Positions 36,272 to 47,800 of a DNA stretch of 64,000 nucleotides are shown one piece after another. Location: positions 48,400,007 through 48,464,006 of the forward strand of contig CM031600.1 in the NCBI GenBank assembly GCA_018398815.1. Reading direction: 5' to 3'. The notes below the pieces were generated by a model, which was not told the DNA's origin, did not search any database, and worked only from the letters and a program-made list of their open reading frames with translations. How positions within the stretch are numbered: position 1 is the stretch's first letter; the number at the start of each line of letters is the position of its first letter. Both the position numbers and the translations under genes were made by a program. This DNA comes from Conus ventricosus. Its lineage: Eukaryota; Mollusca; Gastropoda; Neogastropoda; Conidae.

Positions 36272-38028
36272 CTGCCAGTGGGGTGCCCTGCGGGGCGGCA
36301 TGTTGAGGCTGATGTTCAGCTGACGCTGCAGCTTCTCGCACTGGTCGTCAAGCCGCTGGAAGAACTGCAGACAGCTTGTAGTCACCCCGGCCCTAGAGGT
36401 TGGCCGGAACTCGCGGGCGGCGCGGGAGTTGGCGGAGGGGTGCCGGGAGGGGGCCTCTCGCGGTTGAGGCCCGTGATGGTCAGGACGGGAAGGTTCTGAG
36501 GGAAGGCGGCGGCTGATGCTCCGAAGACTGGATGTGCTAGGAGTTGAATTGAAGCGGTTCTGCTTGTTTGGGTTCAAAGTGAAGATTGTGGTGGTGGTGG
36601 AAGGAACGGTTGAGATGTCTGGAGGTGGACTCGATCTCTCAGCCCATCTTGGAACGGCGGCTGGAAGGCCTTGTGGCACGCCTGGATCGGTATTTGGGTG
36701 TAAACGGGACGAAAGGTCTGATTCCACAAATCGCACAGTATCCCAGATTCCTTTTCTTTGAGAAGGGTTTTTCCCACGATGCCTTCCGTGAAGGCGTGAG
36801 AGGCAGCGGCGGCCCAGTCGCTGGCGTCGGTTCTCTTCATGTCCCGCTGGTTGCGAGCAGAACACGGGGGTCCCCCTTCCATCACCAGGTCTGGCATGGA
36901 ACCGCTGGCTGCTCGCTTCAGGCAGCCGGGTTTCTCAGCAATGTGGTCCTCCTGCTGCTGGGAGGGAGGGTCACGTGAGGTGCCAGGATAAGGGTGGGAG
37001 TTTGAGTGGTGGAGGGAGGACATATATTTGGCTCGATGCATCCCACCATCAACTCCTCCTTCTACAATGTCCCCGTGGTCTACAGGGTTGTGCTGGGCGG
37101 GAGTTTCGGCCGAGGAATCTCCAGGGCAGCGGATCTCCTGCCGCTGTTGAGACAGGATGATCATGGGGGGCATGAAGCGGCTCTCCCCGCCGTGTTCCTC
37201 CTGCATGCCCAAGGGATTGCTCATGTCCACCGCTTCACACTTGGCCATCTCCGTCAGCCTTTTGACCAGCTCGCGTTTCTTCCTAGGGCTCAAATGGCGA
37301 CGCACGGATAGAGGACGATGACCGCTGCCAGTTCGATTCTCAGCTGTCCCTTTCCTGGTCCCCGAACCAGCACTGTGCCCCTCTGTGGCCGTTCGACTGC
37401 TGCTGGCGCTGTGTGAAGGATGGACGGCTGAGGCGGCGGATGTCTGCGGAGAATGCGCGCTGCCTACTCTGCTTGGTGATCCTGAAGCGATGATCCTCAC
37501 TGCCTGGCCGTTCACGGGACTGTCCGATCTCTCCAGGACCTGTCCCTGCTGTTCGGGAATCGTGGATCTCTGATGGAAAGATCCTGTGAAGGAGTTCATA
37601 GTCAGTGTGCGGTATGAAGAAGCAGTATCTTCGACGTTCTCCTTCATCCCTGCTGAACCTGCCGTGGTGGAAGGAGCCTCTTCGCTAGTGACGGTCGTCT
37701 TCCCGACGCTGCTACTCACCACGACTCCTTCCGTTCGTGAGCGGACCATCTCGCCCACTCTGGATAGGCACTCCTTGGCTTGGGTCAGGGACTTGTGGAT
37801 GAAGGGGCCAGACAGGTCCGTGGCACGGGGCCCCGGCCGCGGGATGGAGATAGTACGCATGCGCGGGGAGAGGAGGTTGGGCACGAGGTTTTGCGGCAGC
37901 GGAGAGGTGTCACCTGGGTCCCTCTTCAGGCTGGCAGAGGGGTACGTCACGCTGCCTGCACACATCCCCGCGGCTCCTTCGGTAGGGCTTTGCTGCTGAG
38001 GGATAGACCGAGTAGCCAGTGTTAATCC
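36272..38028 (-). CDS. Host gene, large internal exon (function unknown)
   Basis: A minus-strand frame runs from about 38028, after the possible acceptor TACAACCAG behind an AC/GT tract, to about 36590. It then continues one frame over to the donor at 36272, about 585 residues in total. The first part is Ser/Pro/Thr-rich and probably disordered. It includes [20 protein letters not shown] (basic helix) and [20 protein letters not shown]. The last part ends with [20 protein letters not shown], a short coiled-coil-like helix. The frame change falls at a CCA/ACC trinucleotide run near 36585-36600 and may be an assembly indel. GC content and codon use differ clearly from the surrounding repeats. 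The family is not recognised, and the acceptor could instead be one of the AGs at about 37990-38000. Confidence 0.68.
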
Positions 38029-38034
38029 CTGGTT

Positions 38035-38038
<4 letters not shown>

Positions 38039-38078
<40 letters not shown>
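38039..38078. repeat. (AC)n microsatellite next to the exon
   Basis: About 20 AC units, read as a GT run on the gene strand, immediately upstream of the probable acceptor. Confidence 0.95.
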
Positions 38079-38081
<3 letters not shown>

Positions 38082-38735
38082 TTTTAATGAACAAAGATTT
38101 TGTTGCTGTTGTTTCTAATGAGCCGGACATGGAACTCTGTGACGAATCCGGATCTGATTGAAAGTTCGTTGTATTGTTTCAGGTCGACTTTCTATAATCA
38201 CTTCTGTTCCTCTTCTTCCTCATCTTCTCCTCCTCCCTCCACCTCCCCCACCCGAACTCGACCTCTCTACCTCCGCCTCCGCCATCCAATCTCCACACCT
38301 CTTTCAGTCACCTCTCTTGGTCGACAGCGTCGGTCCTTACACCTGTCTTCCTTTTACTAATTAGTTGTTCACTTCACCCATGCCATAACATGTCGGTTAT
38401 TCTCCTTGCCTTGTCTGGTCTATTTTCGTAACCCACGTGTAGTAGGCATTGTTGAGGCACTAAAGATGACATATTAAAGCTGTCTCTTCTCATTGGGGTG
38501 TACGCTCACGCCGAGTGGATTTTCTTCAAGTAGACTTTTGTCGTATGAGATCTGAGGTTTCACCGAGAGTTACATCTGATCGGGAGGAGGAGGATAAATA
38601 CAAACGGTGGGAACCTTTCGACCACTCTAATTTAACTGCTGAACATAATCGTGAATTCGAGAGAGGATTTTATGTACGTTCGTCTCATTGGGGCCGACGT
38701 TCATTCATCTTAACCACTACATTTCATAGTACAGT

Positions 38736-38739
<4 letters not shown>
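38079..38739. other. Intronic or intergenic sequence
   Basis: No feature recognised apart from C/T-rich patches near 38205-38260. Confidence 0.4.

Positions 38740-38822
<83 letters not shown>
38740..38822. repeat. (GT)n microsatellite
   Basis: About 40 GT units with a single TAT interruption near 38788. Confidence 0.95.
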
Positions 38823-38823
<1 letters not shown>

Positions 38824-38929
38824 AGTCAGGGACAAGGGACTTGGATAGAATTGGTGATAAGACACTAAAAATCGCTTCATTGACTATTGCTGATACACTC
38901 ACTTACTTACGTTTATAATTTGTGTATTG

Positions 38930-40325
38930 ATAAGAGCCACTTTCCTTAAGATTTAAACAAGCGAAAGTTATACCTTCATATAAAAAGGCGATCCCACCAA
39001 TCTCTCAAACTATAGACCTATCTCAATATTATCCCTTTTGTCTAAACCACTCGAAAAACATGTTCAAACACACCTATATTCTCATCTTAAATATTACGAT
39101 CTCATCTTAAATATTACGATCTCATTCATGAAAATAAATCAGATTTTCGAGAAAATCACACCTGTCACACTGTTCTTGTACAAGTTATCGATAGATGTCT
39201 TACAAGTATTGACAATAATGACTTTATTTGAATTCTTTTTGTATATTTTGCAAAAACATTTGACGTTATAAACCACTCCCTTCTAATAAAAAGCTTATTT
39301 GTTACAAAGTATTGAATACAGCCTTAAACTTCTTTACCTCTTTTCTCAGTGACTGTCAACAGCTTGTTGAAGTTAATTCCAAAAGGTGAAAGTTACTCCC
39401 TTTAAAAGTTGGTGTTCCTCAGGAGTCAGTATTGGGGCCCCTGCTCTTTTCTATTTACATAAATGACTTACCATTGCATATAGAATGTTGTTGTGAAATG
39501 TTTGCTGATGATACCTCATTACAATCTCATAGTAGTAACCCTACTGAACTGATAAGTAACCTGCAGACAAGCTAATGGACATGGACAGAAATGAATCATA
39601 TGACCGTCAATACTAGTAAAACCAAATGCATGTATGCCACAACACGTCAAAAACGGCAGAAAATGAAATCCTCAATCGCCCCATTACATGCCCAAGGACA
39701 AAAGATTGAAGAGGTTACATTGCATAAAGTCTTAGGTGTTATCGTTTACAGTGATTTACACTCTTACCACATTGCGGATCTTGGAAAACGTATTTCTAAC
39801 AGAATATATCAACTGTCAAAAAAAAACACCAAATAATAATGAATCTTCATTCCAGAAAGACATTCTTTCATGCGCACATCCTTTCTCTTATCAATTATGC
39901 ATCCACATTATGGGATAATGACAGTGAAACTAATCTGAAACAAGTGAGTCGTCTGCATACAGATGCCATTAAATTAATTCTGCTGAAATCCAATACCTTG
40001 ACAAAGAGTGATTACAAAAATTTAAATATTCTTTCATTTATAGACAGAATCTACTTCAACAAATGCTTGTGCATGTACAATGTAATGAACTGATCAGCCC
40101 TGAAGAAAATCATTGAAAGCTTTGTCATCAGTAGTTATAGACATACACATAAACTGTCTCTTCCTAGACCTCAAAGTAATCTTTATAAGTTAGGTTTTCT
40201 ATATTCTGGTGGGACCGCTTGGAATAATTTGCCTTACTCCACAAAATCATGTCCCTCAAAACAGAGATTTAAAAAGGCACTAAAATGCATCTGATAGAAA
40301 CTCTGCGCAGCAATTAAAAGTCTCT

Positions 40326-40387
<62 letters not shown>

Positions 40388-40605
40388 TGAACTTGTGTTC
40401 CAACAATATTTTTTATGATTGTTTCATATTTGATGGAAGAGTTATGTATTTGCGTGATAGAAATTGTGTGCTTTTAAGAATATTGTTTGAGCTTGTAATA
40501 ATATGCTGTGTTAGCTTCTTTCTTGTTTATAAGGGAAGGATGTAAAAAAAAAAAAAAAAAGCTGGAAAGCTTATTCTTTAACCCTCAATAAAGATCATTT
40601 TGACT
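38930..40605 (+). mobile_element. CR1/L2-like LINE relic, reverse transcriptase and 3' end
   Basis: Plus-strand reverse transcriptase blocks in order are YRPISILSLLSKPLEKHV-like near 39015, a degraded DFAKTFDVINHSLL-like block near 39250, [13 protein letters not shown] near 39412, FADDTS near 39500, NTSKTKCMYA near 39610 and HKVLGVI near 39723. A C-terminal domain follows to about 40290. The element ends with AATAAAG near 40588 and a TTGACTTGACTT end. Frames break several times, and a 20-bp direct duplication (39082-39121) interrupts the N-terminal part. No endonuclease is left. It lies in the gap between the tentative upstream exon and the large exon. Confidence 0.85.
40328..40384. repeat. 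(CT)n microsatellite in the LINE 3' region
   Basis: A pure CT run of about 28 units. Confidence 0.95.
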
Positions 40606-40611
40606 TGACTT

Positions 40612-40637
40612 CACACACACACACACACACACACACA
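40612..40637. repeat. (AC)n at the LINE 3' end
   Basis: About 13 AC units follow the TTGACTTGACTT end of the LINE directly. Confidence 0.9.
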
Positions 40638-40854
40638 GAGAGAGCTTCGGTAACATCTGAATCCCCACCCACCCACCCATCCCCACCCCCACCCCAATCA
40701 AAAACTACCACTTTTCGGCGAAAGTCTACTTGGCGAAAGTTCCACTTGGCCATGTCTACTCCCCATCTGTTGTGCTGCTGTGCAGCCCTCTGTAAAATGG
40801 GGAAAGGAGATCCCTGACCCCACATGAAGATATTACATCAGCCAAACGACTTAC

Positions 40855-41133
40855 ATGCAGATTAAGAGGGGAGGGGGGGCGTCCAGACTGAGAGTGGTGG
40901 TGCTGGTGCTGGTGCTGAAGAGATGTCAGTTGAGCAGGAGAGGCGCCGAGGAAGTGGAGACGTTGGTCGTGGGCGGGAGGAGGAGTGGACTGGGTCCCTC
41001 AGGGTAGTGGTGGTGATGGTGGTGGTGGTGGCTATAGTGTTGATGGTAGACGTGTCCGCCTTCGTTGTTGGCCGCGGCCACAATGTTGAGGAGGGCCGCC
41101 TGCCGGAGGTTTTCCCGTATCTCTCGCATCGAC
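40855..41133 (-). CDS. Tentative upstream exon with a histidine run
   Basis: On the minus strand an acceptor-like TTTTTTTTCGCAACTTGG...CAG ends at 41134, and a strong donor CAT/GTAAGTC lies at 40855. Between them one frame reads a helical segment (SMREIRENLRQAALLNIVAA), then eight or more histidines, then a Ser/Pro-rich part. It meets a single TGA near 40927, after which the same frame stays open to the donor. Its phase does not fit the proposed start of the next exon, so it may belong to another transcript, use another acceptor, or be a chance frame. Confidence 0.35.
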
Positions 41134-41335
41134 CTGCCGTCCAAGTTGCGAAAAAAAATGTTGAAAGAAGACTGAAACAGACTGCAGCATTTGTTACGTC
41201 CTTATCGGACCTACATCGTTAACGGATAGAATTCTTTCGTATTCTTTACATTCGACGCATGTACATTCGCCTTCTGTTCTTTTGCCGACAGGTGGGTAGA
41301 AACTACACGGAATAAACACAAAACACTGTAACCAC

Positions 41336-41339
<4 letters not shown>

Positions 41340-41404
<65 letters not shown>
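41340..41404. repeat. (CT)n microsatellite
   Basis: CT runs with one CC interruption. Confidence 0.95.
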
Positions 41405-41413
<9 letters not shown>

Positions 41414-41751
41414 GTGTTTGTGTGTCTCTTCGCCTTCCAGCCAGGGGATTATGGCACTAACAGACCATTTCAAAGTCTTGAATGATGTTTGCAAGTCATG
41501 AAGGTGCCACTGCATTTTTTTCAACTGATGTAAGTATTCCTTAAAAGCTCCATTCCTAAAGTATGATGATAGTCAAAACGGAGCACATCTATTGTATCTT
41601 TAAAACAAAAGGGATACCTCAAAGGATATGTACCACAGTAAATTTCAAGCGCAGTTGGTCATTTCAGTATCTCCAATTCTCTCTTTGATACCAAAACGTA
41701 TCTGAACTGGCAGCCCTCGACTCTACACGTCCAGTAGCGCATTTTGATTGT

Positions 41752-41754
<3 letters not shown>
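41405..41754. other. Unassigned spacer
   Basis: No recognised feature. Confidence 0.4.
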
Positions 41755-41800
<46 letters not shown>

Positions 41801-41815
41801 CACACACACACACAA
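41755..41815. repeat. (AC)n microsatellite
   Basis: About 29 AC units with one CTAC interruption. Confidence 0.95.
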
Positions 41816-41929
41816 GTCGCAGAATTCATTTGATGGTGAAGGGTTGTTTTTAAGAGATGCCACTACGCAAAGATATTGGGAGTTTAATCCAAGAAACCGG
41901 ACCCTGAAAAGAACAAGAACGATCGCCTT

Positions 41930-44900
41930 AGTAGAAAGAACTCGTGGAGAGCGTGGCAGCAGAGAGTCCTCAGAAGAGAAGCCCCTTCAAGCAAGTGTTT
42001 CGGGCCCTTATCTCCTGACACTCTAGGGGGTTTGGGCCACACCCGGTCATGACTCCGGATGTCCCTCTGCTGCCCCTTTATTTTTCCCCATCTTAGGACG
42101 AGCCATGGCTGGATTCGAACCCATGACCCTCTGGACATGCTCATTTTACTTAATGACTCGCGCTTTAACCACTGAGCCACAGGGACACCTGATATTGTAG
42201 GGAAATTAAGCCTTATGAAGTTCACTTTTGTTCCTCCTTCCCTGCAACTGAGAGCTGTTTCATGAGGCTGTATGCAGACGTTCCTACAAATCCCCTCGCC
42301 TCCAATTTCTGCAGTGAGGACTTTGACCTGATAGCCTTCTCTCCTCAGGCTGTTTGCCAGATCAGCATACTTTCAGTCTTGTAGATTTGAGCTGCCTCAT
42401 TCTGTTCTCATATGGCACCGTGAGCTCGATCATGATCAGCTGCTTGGTTGACTTAGAGTGGACTACTATGTCTGGTCTCATGCCACTCTTGCTGATGATC
42501 TCTGGGTAACTCTTCCATTCTGGAGGTCTGCAGTGCACTCCCAGTCATCTGCCCCATCCAGCAGACTCTGCCTGCATGTTCGAGTGGCACTGTTGTTCTT
42601 GGCCATGATTTGCTGCCTCCTGCCGTGAAGAATGTTGCGGGTGCTTTTGGAGTCCTGATTCTCCCTTTTGTGGTGTTGGTACTAGCCCAGACTACTGTAC
42701 AATCTCTTTGAGCACTTGGTTGTGCCTCCATGTGTACCTTCCTTGAGCCAGAGCTACTTTACATGAGCTTAGAACATGCTCCACTGTTTGTTTTTTCATG
42801 GCAGAGGGGCAGCAGGATCGTCTGTTTTCCCCCACTTCACCAGTTTGCATTTGAGGGCAGAAGGTCATATGCAGACTGAGAATGAAGCTGATCCTGAGAG
42901 GGGCCATGTGCCAAATGTCATTCCAAGTTAGACTTCTTTGGAGTGCATTCTCCCACGTTGTCCATTGCACTTGCTGGCTCTGCTGGACTGCTTTTTGGAG
43001 TCTTTTTTGGTCTTCTTTCTTTTCTCATCTCCTGAATCATCATGTCTCTTTTGGCTTTTCTCTTGGCCTTGACCACCATTCAGTTTTGTCACCCCCAGTC
43101 CTTGTCTGTTGGTCTTGTGTGTCCTGTTATTCTCTGATCTTGAGACTTTCTTTTGCAGAATCCATCGCCGCTTGAACTTTCCATTTTCTGCCTGTCTTCA
43201 GCTGGGGCTTGATTGCTTCTACCACCTTGTCTCCTGAGTCCTCCAGCATGCTTTGAAGTCTGATCTTCCCTGCTTTGTATCCTCCAGATTGATTTCAGTG
43301 GTAGTTTGAGCTTTGCTTGGCGACAGTACAGCGCGATGTCAGTCAGACAGGGTGGGACACCAGCCATTTCCTTGTGAACTTGTTGATTTGGCTTCCATTG
43401 CCTCCACTGTGCTGGTGCAGATGTCGTATATCATCAGAGGCCATAGACTTTGGTATCAGCATGAACTGCAGACACCAGACCTTGTATTTGCCAGGGAGCC
43501 CACACTGGTCAATGGTCTCCAAGCCTTCTTCCGCCATCTGCTTGGTTTCTTTTGCTCTTTGTGTGTCTTTCAGCGTATCATCATACCATCTTCCAAGGCT
43601 CTTGACTGGTTCTTCTGTGACTGTTGGAATGGCCTGGTTGGCAACACTGAAGACCACAGATTCGGCCACTTTCCTTTCCTCAGTGAGAGACTCCGTGATT
43701 TCTTTGGCTTGAACTTCATTCTGGATGAGGCAACTATGTCGTCCAGCCTCTCCAGCACATGACGTGTCTCGTCTCACTGGATGAAATCACTGTAGTGTCA
43801 TCCATGAAGGCATCTTGTATCCATCGCCAAGGTCTGTTTGTCTCGCGTTGTTGTTGCGCTTTCAAGATGAGTTCCATTGCCAGCACGAACAGTATCGGGG
43901 AAATTGCACAGCCCATTGCAATGCCCCTTCCAAGTTGATCCAATCAGTTGTGTACTCCTTGGTAGAGAACCGCATGAGAAGCCATTGAAGTACTTCTTGA
44001 GCATGTCGCGGATGTTCTTTGGCACATGGTACATCTCAAGAGCCAACTGTATCATCTCATGGGGCACAGATCCATATGCGTTTGCCAGATCAAGCCACAC
44101 TACGTCCAGGTCTCTCTTTTCTGTTTTTGCTTTTTGGATTGCGTCCCAGATCATTGTGGTGTTCTACACAGCCAGCCACGCCTGGGATGCCACCTTTCTG
44201 GACTGACACATCCAAGTACTTGTTTTCCATCAGGTACTTGGTCAGCCTTGCTGCCATGACAGAGAAGAAGATTTTCCCTTCGACGTCAGTAGTGATATTG
44301 GCCTGAACTGGCTGATGTCACTTGAGTTTTGCTCTGTTGAGGATGTACACACCATCTGCCGTCATCCATGGCCGCTGATCTTCTGGTTTCTCCAAGCCGA
44401 TCGCAGCAGCCTGTGGAGCCACTCCACACCTTGGGACATTTCTTGTAAAGCGGTAAGGTATTCCGTTTGGCCCTGGTGATGATTTGGCTCTGGCTTTGTC
44501 GACCACCTTCTTGATTTCCGCCAACGTTGGAGGCTTGCCATTGAACTGTTCCTCAGGGTTGGTTGGCCACACCAGACTTGAATGTCGAGTGGTGCTTTGC
44601 TCTGTGAGTCAGAGTATGTTTTCCTCAGATGCTGCTCAAGAACTCCTTGGTCCACACTTAGGTCCCAGATTTTGGCTGCTCAAACAGTGTTCTTGGCAAA
44701 CTGGAAGGGGTCTCTGAAGAAGCGCTCTTGTGTCTTCTCTTTTGCTCTTCCTCTTCCTCGCAGATTCCGATTTGCTGAGGGCACTGTGTTTTTTTCTTTC
44801 AGGTCTTCCCACAGTTTTCCAAGCCTTGTTTTTCAGCTGGCAGTGGCGGTCTCATTTGCTTCTTGAGTTGTTCTTTGGACTCTGATCTTGTCCATCTTTT

Positions 44901-45579
44901 CTTGGCGTCTGGATTTCTTGGAGGTGTTTTCTCTTTGGGTAGTTTTACTCCACAGGCGTCTCTACATGTGGCATACACAATGTCCCCATATGTGGCTAGC
45001 TTGTGTTCCAGGGTGCTTTTCCCTATCAGTGCATCGAGTCTTTGGACGATTTTTGCATCCAGTTTCTCCCAATCTTCAGTTTCGTTTGGCTGTGGCAGGT
45101 TGAGTTTCAGGCGCTGGCATCGAGGGCCTGTGCAAATTCCTCATCCGAACCAACAGCGTGGATGTCCTTGGCACTGTGGTTTAAATCCTGGCCTTGGTCT
45201 TCCGACGTCTTATCTGCTGATGCAGTGCGCTGCTGTTCATTCAGATGAGTCTTCACACATCCCATCTTTGTTCTGTGGATCTTCATGCCACGGGTGGTAG
45301 CGAAAACGCTTTCCACAGACACATGGATTATTCCATTGGTCCATGTTCATAGTCCGTTTGGGATTTGCAGTCGTGATTGGTTGAGCACCGATGGATTCAT
45401 CATTCTCTCCCCCTTTCGGTGAATCCTGGGAGCATCTTTTCCTTTTCTTAGTAGCCACATGTTTAAGGCAAAGTGGGGAGCCATCCCACAGAGCCCTTGG
45501 TTCTGGTCTTTCCCAGTGTCCTCCGGTCTTTCCCGGACGTCCCGGCCTATTCCCGGAAGTCAATGGTTACCCATGCATC
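41930..45579 (-). mobile_element. R2/NeSL-like LINE, near full length
   Basis: On the minus strand the element begins near 45579. Its domains in order are: N-terminal Cys/His zinc finger near 45330-45260 (CVCGKRFRYHPWH); acidic linker; reverse transcriptase with AKSSPGPNGIPYRF near 44480, ISQFRPISLLN-like near 44320, VVWLDLANAYGSVP near 44090, IAMGCAISPILFVLAMELIL near 43910 and FMDDTTVISS near 43800; and a C-terminal CCHC-like region ending GRYTWRHNQVL near 42720. A restriction-like endonuclease follows (DIVVHSK, then MIELTVPYENRMRQ near 42400), and the frame ends near 42215. The last 290 bp form a 3' UTR with a tRNA-like module. Frames shift often at homopolymers. The FMDD motif replaces the usual F/YADD. 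Clade assignment is from block order and the endonuclease type. Confidence 0.87.
42101..42189 (-). repeat. tRNA-like module in the LINE 3' UTR, copy 1
   Basis: Minus strand: GTGGCTCAGTGGTTAAAGCG (A-box-like) and ATGGGTTCGAATCC (B box) lie about 50 bases apart, followed by 165 bp to the element end. The acceptor stem does not pair well, so it is not a functional tRNA gene. Confidence 0.8.
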
Positions 45580-46004
45580 AGTAGAAAGAAACTCGTGGAG
45601 AGCGTGGCAGCAGAGAGTCCTCAGAAGAGAAGCCCCCTTCAAGCAAGTGTTTCGGCCCTTATCTCCTGACACTCTAGGGGGGTTGGGCCACACCCGGTTC
45701 ATGACTCCGGATGTCCCTCTGCTGCCCTTTATTTTCCCCATCTTAGGACGAGCCATGGCTGGGATTCGAACCCATGACCCTCTGGACATGCTCATTTTCT
45801 ACTTAATGACTCGCGCTTTAACCACTGAGCCACAGGGACACCTGATATTTGTAGGGAAATTAAGCCTTATGAAGTTCACTTTTGTTCCTCCTTGACCAGA
45901 TCCAGCTTGAACACCTCTCTGCCGCTTCTGCCATTGCTTTCAGGGCTCTGTTTTTTCCTTCCCTGCAACTGAGAGCTGTTTCATGAGGCTGTATGCAGAC
46001 TGCC
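45580..46004 (-). mobile_element. R2/NeSL-like LINE, 5'-truncated second copy
   Basis: It repeats 41930-42280: about 105 bp of endonuclease C-terminal coding DNA and the same 3' UTR with its tRNA-like module. It retains 63 bp (near 45896-45958) that copy 1 has lost. It ends exactly where copy 1 starts, so the two are head to tail. Its truncated 5' end joins an L2-like LINE relic at 46005. Confidence 0.87.
45751..45841 (-). repeat. tRNA-like module in the LINE 3' UTR, copy 2
   Basis: Same A-box and B-box layout as 42101-42189, with one-base indels between them. Confidence 0.8.
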
Positions 46005-46700
46005 CCAGCCTTAGGTTTTAGTTCGAAATCGAGGGATTTTGAGCAGAGTGTTGTCGGTAGAAGAACACAACTTCCTAGATGGAACATAGAGATGAAGGAG
46101 ATCAGAAAGGTAGGAAGGAGCTAAGCCATTCAAAGATCTAAAGCAGAGTAAGGACAGTTTGTAGTCTATTCGTTTTTCGACCAGCAGCCAGTGAAGGGAA
46201 AAACGTAAGGGAGCACATGAGATCTGGGCTGTCTAAAAATCAAACGAGCAACATTGTTTTGTACTTTCTGGAGACGACTAAGAAGATTCTGTGGACAGCC
46301 AGCAAGACGAGAATTAAAGTAATCAAGTCTTGATAGAATGAAGGCAGAAACAAGGGGTTTTGTGGCATCAACAGAGAGATGTCACACAAAACCAATGCGG
46401 CGAATCTCAAAGTAACAGACACAGCAGACTGGAAACATGTTGCTGGAAGGAAAGTGCTGAGTCAAGGGTAACACCTAAATTTCGTGCAGATGAAGATGTC
46501 TGAATAAGGCAATTTTCCAATTTGATGGAGTTTGGGATACAGTCAGATAAAAGAAGTCTTTTGGATGCAAAGATCATTTCAGTTTTTTCATTGTTGAGCT
46601 GAAGTTTGGTAGCTGTCATCGTAGATTTTATGTCCATGATACACAACTGTCTGAGTTGGATTGCAGAAGGCAGCTGAGAGATATGACTGGATGAGTCAAT
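46005..46700 (-). mobile_element. CR1/L2-like LINE relic, reverse transcriptase C-terminal part
   Basis: Minus strand from 46640: TATKLQLNNEKTEMIFASKR, then ARNLGVTLDSALSFQQHVS, then further down LSRLDYFNSRLAGCP-like and KVQNNVARLIF-like blocks to about 46010. These are the blocks after the polymerase palm in CR1/L2-group elements. The downstream end is cut by the R2/NeSL-like insertion. Confidence 0.85.
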
Positions 46701-47203
46701 TAGATTGTCATTTGAAAAACAGTGGTGAGACAAGCTGTGATGGGCAAGCATGTCGGAGATTGGATGTGTAGAGCAGCTTTGCAGTGTGAACGGTTCTCCG
46801 TCGAAGAAACATATCCGCCGCGGAAAAAATAAAGGCGGCGGAAGTTCAGTTAACTCTATGGAGCCGATGGTGAAAGAATAGGTCGCCAGTATTTTATGAT
46901 TGGCAGGTGGAGTAGGAAATGATATCATTGAACCAAAGATAGCACAGAAGCCTATGCTTCTCGACATATCTGGGGCTGACCAACAAAATTATGAATAGCG
47001 TTTCTGAAAACAAGCAGCAGTATAAAGCCACACAATACGGTGTGAACTAAGAAAATGCAAAGCAGATGTCCGACAAACATATTTTTTGCAGACATCGCCT
47101 GTAACAGATATACAAAATGTTCAAACTAATTCTCCCTGAACAGCAGACGGCGGGGTAAATAAACAGGGAAGTGGGAAAGAGATATTTCAGAAACGAAGAA
47201 AAG

Positions 47204-47243
<40 letters not shown>

Positions 47244-47787
47244 TGATGTGGTGACGACATGAAAAGAGGGGGGGAGGAGGAAAGCGGGAGTAGGAAGGGT
47301 AACTTGAAAGAGCGAGCTGGATGTCTTCAACCACAAGTGATGCATGGGGGTGTTTAACAGCAATGTGGATAAATATGTTAAGGTATCGCGCCTATTTTAA
47401 TATGTGTAGAATGCATACTTCGCCAGTATAACACCCCCTCCCCCATCCGTCTTTTCCCTTCCCTCCCACCACACACGCAAGCTTCGAAGCTCACTAAGAA
47501 ATGCGAAAGTAGCTCAGAAAAAAAGTGCAAAAGCAAGAAAGGTGTCTTTTCATACAAATCTTGATCACGGAAGTGATTCTAAGGTACGCAAGTTTTCAGT
47601 TGTACTACATAACTTATTCTGGTAGGTGTTTGAAACTGGGCGACTCCAATATTTCACTTTGGTTTTCACAAGACATGGCTATGAAAATCATCAACCCAAC
47701 AGTTCGATCATTTGATTTGTGTTAAACAACTGTGTTCTGCCCTTTTCCTTTCTTTCTGTTTTTTCTTTTAAGTTATGGCCTATCTGG
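46701..47787. other. Unassigned sequence with a (GA)n run
   Basis: A (GA)n run lies at 47208-47240. No gene was recognised. Confidence 0.45.
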
Positions 47788-47800
47788 GAGTAATAATGCT

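Noticed and set aside
42101..42189. Possible functional tRNA gene on the minus strand
   Set aside because: The same module is repeated at 45751-45841 at the LINE end, and the stems do not close.
43317..43762. Plus-strand frames of 130-150 codons
   Set aside because: They are antisense shadows of the R2/NeSL-like reverse transcriptase on the minus strand.
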